NCBI RefSeq assembly: GCF_052324685.1
Contig: NW_027507065.1
Location: 62,001 to 126,000 of the forward strand
DNA length: 64,000 bases
From: Brachyhypopomus gauderio
Lineage: Eukaryota > Chordata > Actinopteri > Gymnotiformes > Hypopomidae
Direction: 5' to 3'
The position numbers and the translations under genes are program-made. This document shows, piece by piece, positions 59,270 to 64,000 of this stretch (the stretch's first letter is position 1; each line of letters begins with the position of its first letter). The notes beneath the pieces are model-generated. The model did no database searches and was not told the DNA's origin. It worked only from the letters and a program-made list of their open reading frames with translations.

Positions 59270-62200
59270 CTGTGCAGGGGGGAAGATGAATAAAAATAAA
59301 AATGTAATGATATGCTACTTACACAGCAGCTTCATAGTTAGCTAGCTAAAACAAACATCTCAATAGTAAGTAATAGCTTGTGGTCTGTCAAGGTAAATTT
59401 ATTGATACAATCACTAACGTTAACATGGATACAAGGAAGCGTTTGCTAACCATACTTTATTAGATGCAGCACAATATAACTAAAAAAAGATGGCTTAATT
59501 GTCAAATTTGATCAAGCCAGTCCAAAGACATTCACAGTTAGCTCGTTAGTTTCCTGTTTACTTCCTAGAAACGTCAGCGGGCGTCATATGCCGACTTGAA
59601 GCTGATTGGTTTATGCAAAATAGTAATGCATTGTGGTAGCGAAATCTTATTTTTGCACAGGGAAAAATGGAATAATGTTTGAACAGTTAATGTAGAACTA
59701 GAATATATGTAATATAGGACTATTCTGTTTCCTAAAATATATTTAGGTTAATATACTTTTTGGCATACCGTCCTCGAGACATATATGAATTTGCAGCTCT
59801 TTATATACTGCACATACCATCTAAACCTGGTTGCCAGATTCGCGGTTTTCACTCCATATTGGGCTTGTTTGAAACTCCTTCAAAGTTTTTCGTTTTTGGG
59901 CTACTTTTGACTTGGCCCACCGCGGGAGTTACAAGTCAACAATAACAATCGATGGCGATATAATCCTTAAATAGTCTCAATTTTAACACTCTAACACTTT
60001 GGGCTACTTTTGGCTTCTGACGGGCGCATTTTACACTGACTTTGGCCGGGATATTTATGCACGACCTGCCAACCCTGGCCACACTCGCTCGTGTTGACTG
60101 CAAGTGCACCAACTTGATCAGTCCACAGAGACAAGCCGGAGCCTTACAAGTGATTGGAAGCTCTTCTAACCAATAGTTTACTTCCTTCTGAAGCTAACCA
60201 GCCCTCATTTGCCATGATTGCTCAATTATATTTTTTTATTGAGCCCTCGGAAAGTCGCGCTTCATTTCCAATGTGGGTCCGCTAGCATAGCAACATAAGC
60301 TAACCGCTAACCTTTGCTAACCTAAGCCAAGCTCCCCAGAACGCACTATTCGGCGAAACTGAAGCAGTCGTGGATTATTTTGTTCGTTTTTATTCTGATT
60401 GTGGATACTTTTGAACATAAACCGATAACTTTTTATGGAATATATGAGCAATTTTCGGCATTTTCGCCAACCCGGAAGTGAGACCGTACACCCGCTACGA
60501 CGCGACTCAGTGTACACGTGAGTAAAAATTGATAATTTTTCATAAGCGATATTGTACAAAATATATATTCTAATACTAAACATTAGATTATAGACAGTAT
60601 TGGAGCTTTTGAGTGCTGGAGTACTCTGTATCGTGTCGGATGCTACCGGAGTTGGCTACGGTAGCTTGGCATAGCCTGTCGGACTATATTGGACATAAAT
60701 ATCATATCATAGGCCTACAGGGTTCCCACGGGTCCTTGAAATCCTTGAAAGTTTGTGAATCTGAAAAAATAAGTTCAAGGCCCTGGAAAGTTTTTGAAAA
60801 CAGGCATAAAAGACAGCCGTCCTTGACGGTCCTTGAATATTTTAGAGGGTTTGAAATTTCACATGGATGAAGACCGCGGTCACAGAATAATAGGGCACAG
60901 TTGGTAAGGAAGTCAATATTTACAAAAGATTGCTATGAAAAAGATTGCCATGATGTTTTAAATTTCTCATCCTTTGTTGAAAAAATATGATCTGATATGA
61001 GTTGTTATAAAGATTTAAAGAAAGTCTGCAAAGTGATTCCTTTAACATTTTATATTCAGAGTTGACTGTTTCGATGCCCATGTTAAAAGTGAATGACTGT
61101 TGAGTTCAAGTGTAATAACAAGATTATCACTGATGGTATGAGACAAAAGATATAATAGATATTCTTTCAAGAAACATCCTAATAAAAATTATAAAACCAC
61201 AAAGGCTTGTCAAATGGCTCATGTCTTCTAAAGTAAAAGAGACTCATTTCAAAATAATAAATAAGATATATCCTGTAGCCATGTTTCTTGAAAGAAGAGT
61301 TAAACTTGATGTGGATTAATGGACCTTTTTTAAGTCAGAAGATGAATCCCAGGAGCATATGTTTTTCCATCTCAATATTTACAAAGTTTTTGCATGGACA
61401 CTAGAAACTGGATTAATCTCAAACTTCTTTCTTTTGATACCATTATACTTCAGTTCGAATTTCTCTGATTCCATAAATTCACTACCATAAGTGGAGTGGT
61501 TAAAAGGCTGTTCTCTTTATGAATGAATATTATTCTTTATTAAGTAGATTTAAAAACTACCGGTATGCTAGAATCATCTCACGCCAGATTTCTCTAGAAA
61601 TCTATAGTTCTAATCTCATTATATGGCTTTGCTCCTCTGTTTTATGTATGTACTGTATGTGTATATGCATATGTGTATTATTGTTATTATTATTATTATT
61701 TGTCTACTGTCAACGTGTCATTATTTTGCCAGCACAAGTTCATTTAAAATGACATTGATTCTACAGGGCCTATGCTGACTTTTACTTGGCAAAGTTTGGT
61801 CATTCTCCTGTAGAGAAATTTGTTTGTTTGTTCAGCACCGAAAGCAAGTGTTTCCTGTAGGTAGTTGTTGATCCTTCAACAACTATAGCCATTTTACGTG
61901 AATGTCGTCATCTCAGATGTGCATTGCTAAATTGCCAGTCATGCACAGAAAATTTCAGGATGCATGGCTTGAAATGACATTCAGTCTTTTGAATTTGCGT
62001 TGTATTAACATCGTTTTTTGATAACATATTCAGGGGTAAGAGTAGGTAAATGCTGGCAGGTGCTGTCCTTGAATTTGAGGAAGTTGGTCCTGGAAAGTCA
62101 TTGAAAGGTCCTTGAATTTTATGTTAACCAAGGTGTGGGAACCCTGTCTGACATTCCTGGCATATTAGCATCTGTAATAGAGGTTCTAAAATAAAACAAA

Positions 62201-62477
62201 CCAAGGAATATGGTATTGAAGTGAATCAATATGTTCCCCCAACTGTCTACTTCAGTTTGAGCCATGAATTATCATTTCCCTATATGTACAACCTGAGATA
62301 TCTAGTTTTATAGTGGACTATGTCGGGAATCTGAGGAATTTTTAAAATGTCCGCCTGGAATGTGTGCACAATAGAGTTAAAATGATCTAAAAAGATGAGC
62401 TTCTGAACAAAAATACTGGATATGACTGATTCGTTTTTGATCAGTGTATCTTAATAATCCATCTACTGTCTTTGCAG

Positions 62478-63003
62478 GTTTGCAACCTACAACCACCTGA
62501 TGGCCTTCTGGGAACTGATTGAACCTGCAACACATCAGATGATACGGGTCACCAACTCCAAACCTACTTTCTTAATTGGAATGGCACCCCATAGTGCCAT
62601 AACCTTTGTGTCTGGACTCTATGCTGGGTCTATTAGTGACAGGGAGATGTTCAGACAGTCAGGAATTATTCCTCTACTTACCCATGACATGGCAATAATG
62701 GTGGATAAGGGCTTCCTGGTAGACGATCTTGTACCATGTAAGATCCACAGGCCAGTTTTCCTGAAAAGGTGCACACGAATGTCTGCACATGACGTAAAAC
62801 ACACACAGTCCGTAGCCAGGCTCAGGGTACATGTTGAACGGTGCATCCGACAAGTAAAGGAGCACAAATTGTTTGACACCGTCATCCCCATGTCTATTTC
62901 AGGCAGCATAAATCAGCTATTTACTGTATCTTGTCTGCTTGTGAACTATCAGAATGGACCACTTGTAAAGACATGGAGCAAATTTTATAATGTATGCATT
63001 TAA
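62478..63003 (+). CDS. DDE transposase C-terminal exon, unit 6
   Basis: Long form ending YNVCI as in unit 1. Exon 1 is at 60444-60517. Confidence 0.8.
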
Positions 63004-63242
63004 ATATCGAAAATATGTAAATATGTTTTGATGCTTTATTATTACTGGTCTTAATAACCTGCTGTAATAAACCTTGGCTTGGAGAATCAAAAATCCTTCT
63101 CATATTTTTTTTATGTCTGCACTTAAAGGAAGACATAAAAACAGTGGAATTAATCCATTGACAGAAAAAACAAACAAATCACTTCTTAATGAACAACAGA
63201 TAATTAATCTGACACTATACAGGTAATCATTGTATTTATGTT

Positions 63243-63728
63243 TTACTGCAAACACTTTTGTATGTAATGGTAAAAGAAAAAATGATCCGCTTTTTCTCTA
63301 ATGGTGTGCATCACTTCTTGATTTTTGTAAACTCGCTCAACTAGTGTGTCCTCCTGAGCACACACAACAAAATCACACCATTCTAAACCAGTCAAGAGGA
63401 TCTGTCCCTGAACTTGCCAGCAGTACTTGTGTTGCCTCCGAAGTTTCAAAGCACTGCTTGACATTTTCAGATAGGGGCAGTCCACATAACTCTGAATGTT
63501 GGGGCATTTGACTTCTAAGAGTCCAAATGGTGGATTCTCAGAGGGATCGAAGATTACTCCATCAGGGGAACAACCCAGCCATGGAGCATCAGGGTGAATG
63601 ACAAACCCACATGGTGAATAATTCACATTTTTCAGAATGCAGTACTCTTGAACTGCAACTGGCTCCATATGAATTCCTCCCCTCATGTCCTTGGTCTGGA
63701 CAGTTCCCCTGTAGATTCTCTCTGCCAA
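63243..63728 (-). CDS. YqaJ-family nuclease domain, unit 6
   Basis: Ser92 form, matching unit 5. The reading frame is complete within the window up to the hAT edge. Confidence 0.8.
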   Translation of the reverse strand: MAERIYRGTVQTKDMRGGIHMEPVAVQEYCILKNVNYSPCGFVIHPDAPWLGCSPDGVIFDPSENPPFGLLEVKCPNIQSYVDCPYLKMSSSALKLRRQHKYCWQVQGQILLTGLEWCDFVVCAQEDTLVERVYKNQEVMHTIREKADHFFFYHYIQKCLQ

Positions 63729-63783
63729 ATTCTCTGCAGAAGTATGTCCTCGAACATGGTTTGCCTCATGGAAACGTGTAGAT

Positions 63784-64000
63784 CAGGCATGTCAAACTCA
63801 GTTTGGCTGTGGGGCCGGATCCAGACCTTCTGTTCTCAGGTGAGCCGGATCAGTAACTACAAATCAACTCCAAATATTTAGCTTTATTTTTCAGTACTAT
63901 GCTTTATCATTCAGCCTACATTTTTAGCCTACCCTACATATTATAATCATGGATGAAAAGGGATCTTTTCTAAGCACAACACATTAAAACAATGAAAAAA
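63784..64000 (-). mobile_element. hAT element, unit 6, cut by the window end
   Basis: Only the CAGGCATGTCAAACTC end and about 200 bp of the interior are visible. Confidence 0.85.

Larger units (their letters stand above)
52104..60223. repeat. Tandem unit 5 (8,120 bp)
   Basis: Has the TACCGGTA insertion (53439-53446) and shares the Gly-to-Ser YqaJ change with unit 6. Private changes include ACAAGAAAGACC near 57435, GGGTCCTGGC near 58233, ACTTATACATT near 58830 and two changes near 59857 and 59889. The TA tract is long. Confidence 0.97.
60224..64000. repeat. Tandem unit 6, cut by the window end (3,777 bp seen)
   Basis: Starts at the common AATTATA boundary and is still inside the hAT segment at the window end, so the array continues to the right. 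It combines the TACCGGTA insertion (61559-61566) and the Ser92 YqaJ variant of unit 5 with the Tyr-codon transposase end otherwise seen only in unit 1. Confidence 0.97.

Noticed and set aside
7215..64000. The array as a pure assembly artefact.
   Set aside because: Units differ by private substitutions, TA lengths, a 54-bp deletion, and retrovirus and piggyBac insertions present in only some copies. Simple duplication of one sequence would not create these. Copy number could still be wrong.
7215..64000. CRISPR array or bacterial operon as the source of regular repeats.
   Set aside because: The repeat unit is kilobases long, contains introns, LINEs and LTRs, and has no short repeat-spacer pattern.

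Overview
The window is eukaryotic, intron-containing, AT-rich DNA. It is almost entirely made of transposable elements, and no ordinary host gene was recognised. The mix of element families (PIF/Harbinger, hAT, piggyBac, ISL2EU-type DDE plus YqaJ elements, LINE tails, a class I endogenous retrovirus, long CA and TA microsatellites) is what one expects in a teleost fish. I infer a fish genome but cannot name the species.

Bases 1-7214 are an old, decayed mosaic. A PIF/Harbinger element (about 540-3639) carries a broken plus-strand transposase gene and a broken minus-strand Myb/SANT gene. A 147-bp hAT MITE interrupts the transposase. To its right (4046-7125, minus) lies an old SWIM-YqaJ nuclease gene of the ISL2EU type. 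Five of its exons can be traced; it has a stop codon and frameshifts.

Bases 7215-64000 are a head-to-tail array of a large composite unit: five complete copies plus one cut by the window end. Starts are 7215, 15354, 29204, 44032, 52104 and 60224. The basic unit is about 8.1 kb. Each unit has, left to right: a promoter-like segment and short first exon; an intron holding a terminal-inverted-repeat element with a LINE tail inside it; a plus-strand DDE transposase exon; a convergent minus-strand YqaJ nuclease exon split by an internally deleted hAT; a minus-strand LINE ORF2 tail ending at a TA microsatellite; two further exons of the SWIM-YqaJ gene; and an upstream exon followed by MITE-like debris.

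Units 2 and 3 are longer (13.85 and 14.83 kb) because both carry the same 5.78-kb endogenous retrovirus at the same base. It has 4-bp target duplications, LTRs differing at one of 595 positions, a tRNA-Arg-type primer site, an open gag, and a pol reduced by internal deletions. Unit 3 also carries a 1,026-bp piggyBac derivative in TTAA and a 54-bp deletion.

The DDE and YqaJ proteins belong together in ISL2EU-type transposons (family knowledge, not searched). Here neither looks fully functional: the transposase lacks the segment that should hold the first catalytic Asp, and the nuclease gene is broken upstream of an otherwise intact catalytic domain. The most notable feature is the array itself. 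It is a TE-derived macrosatellite whose copies share variants in a patchwork, which suggests repeated unequal exchange or gene conversion.
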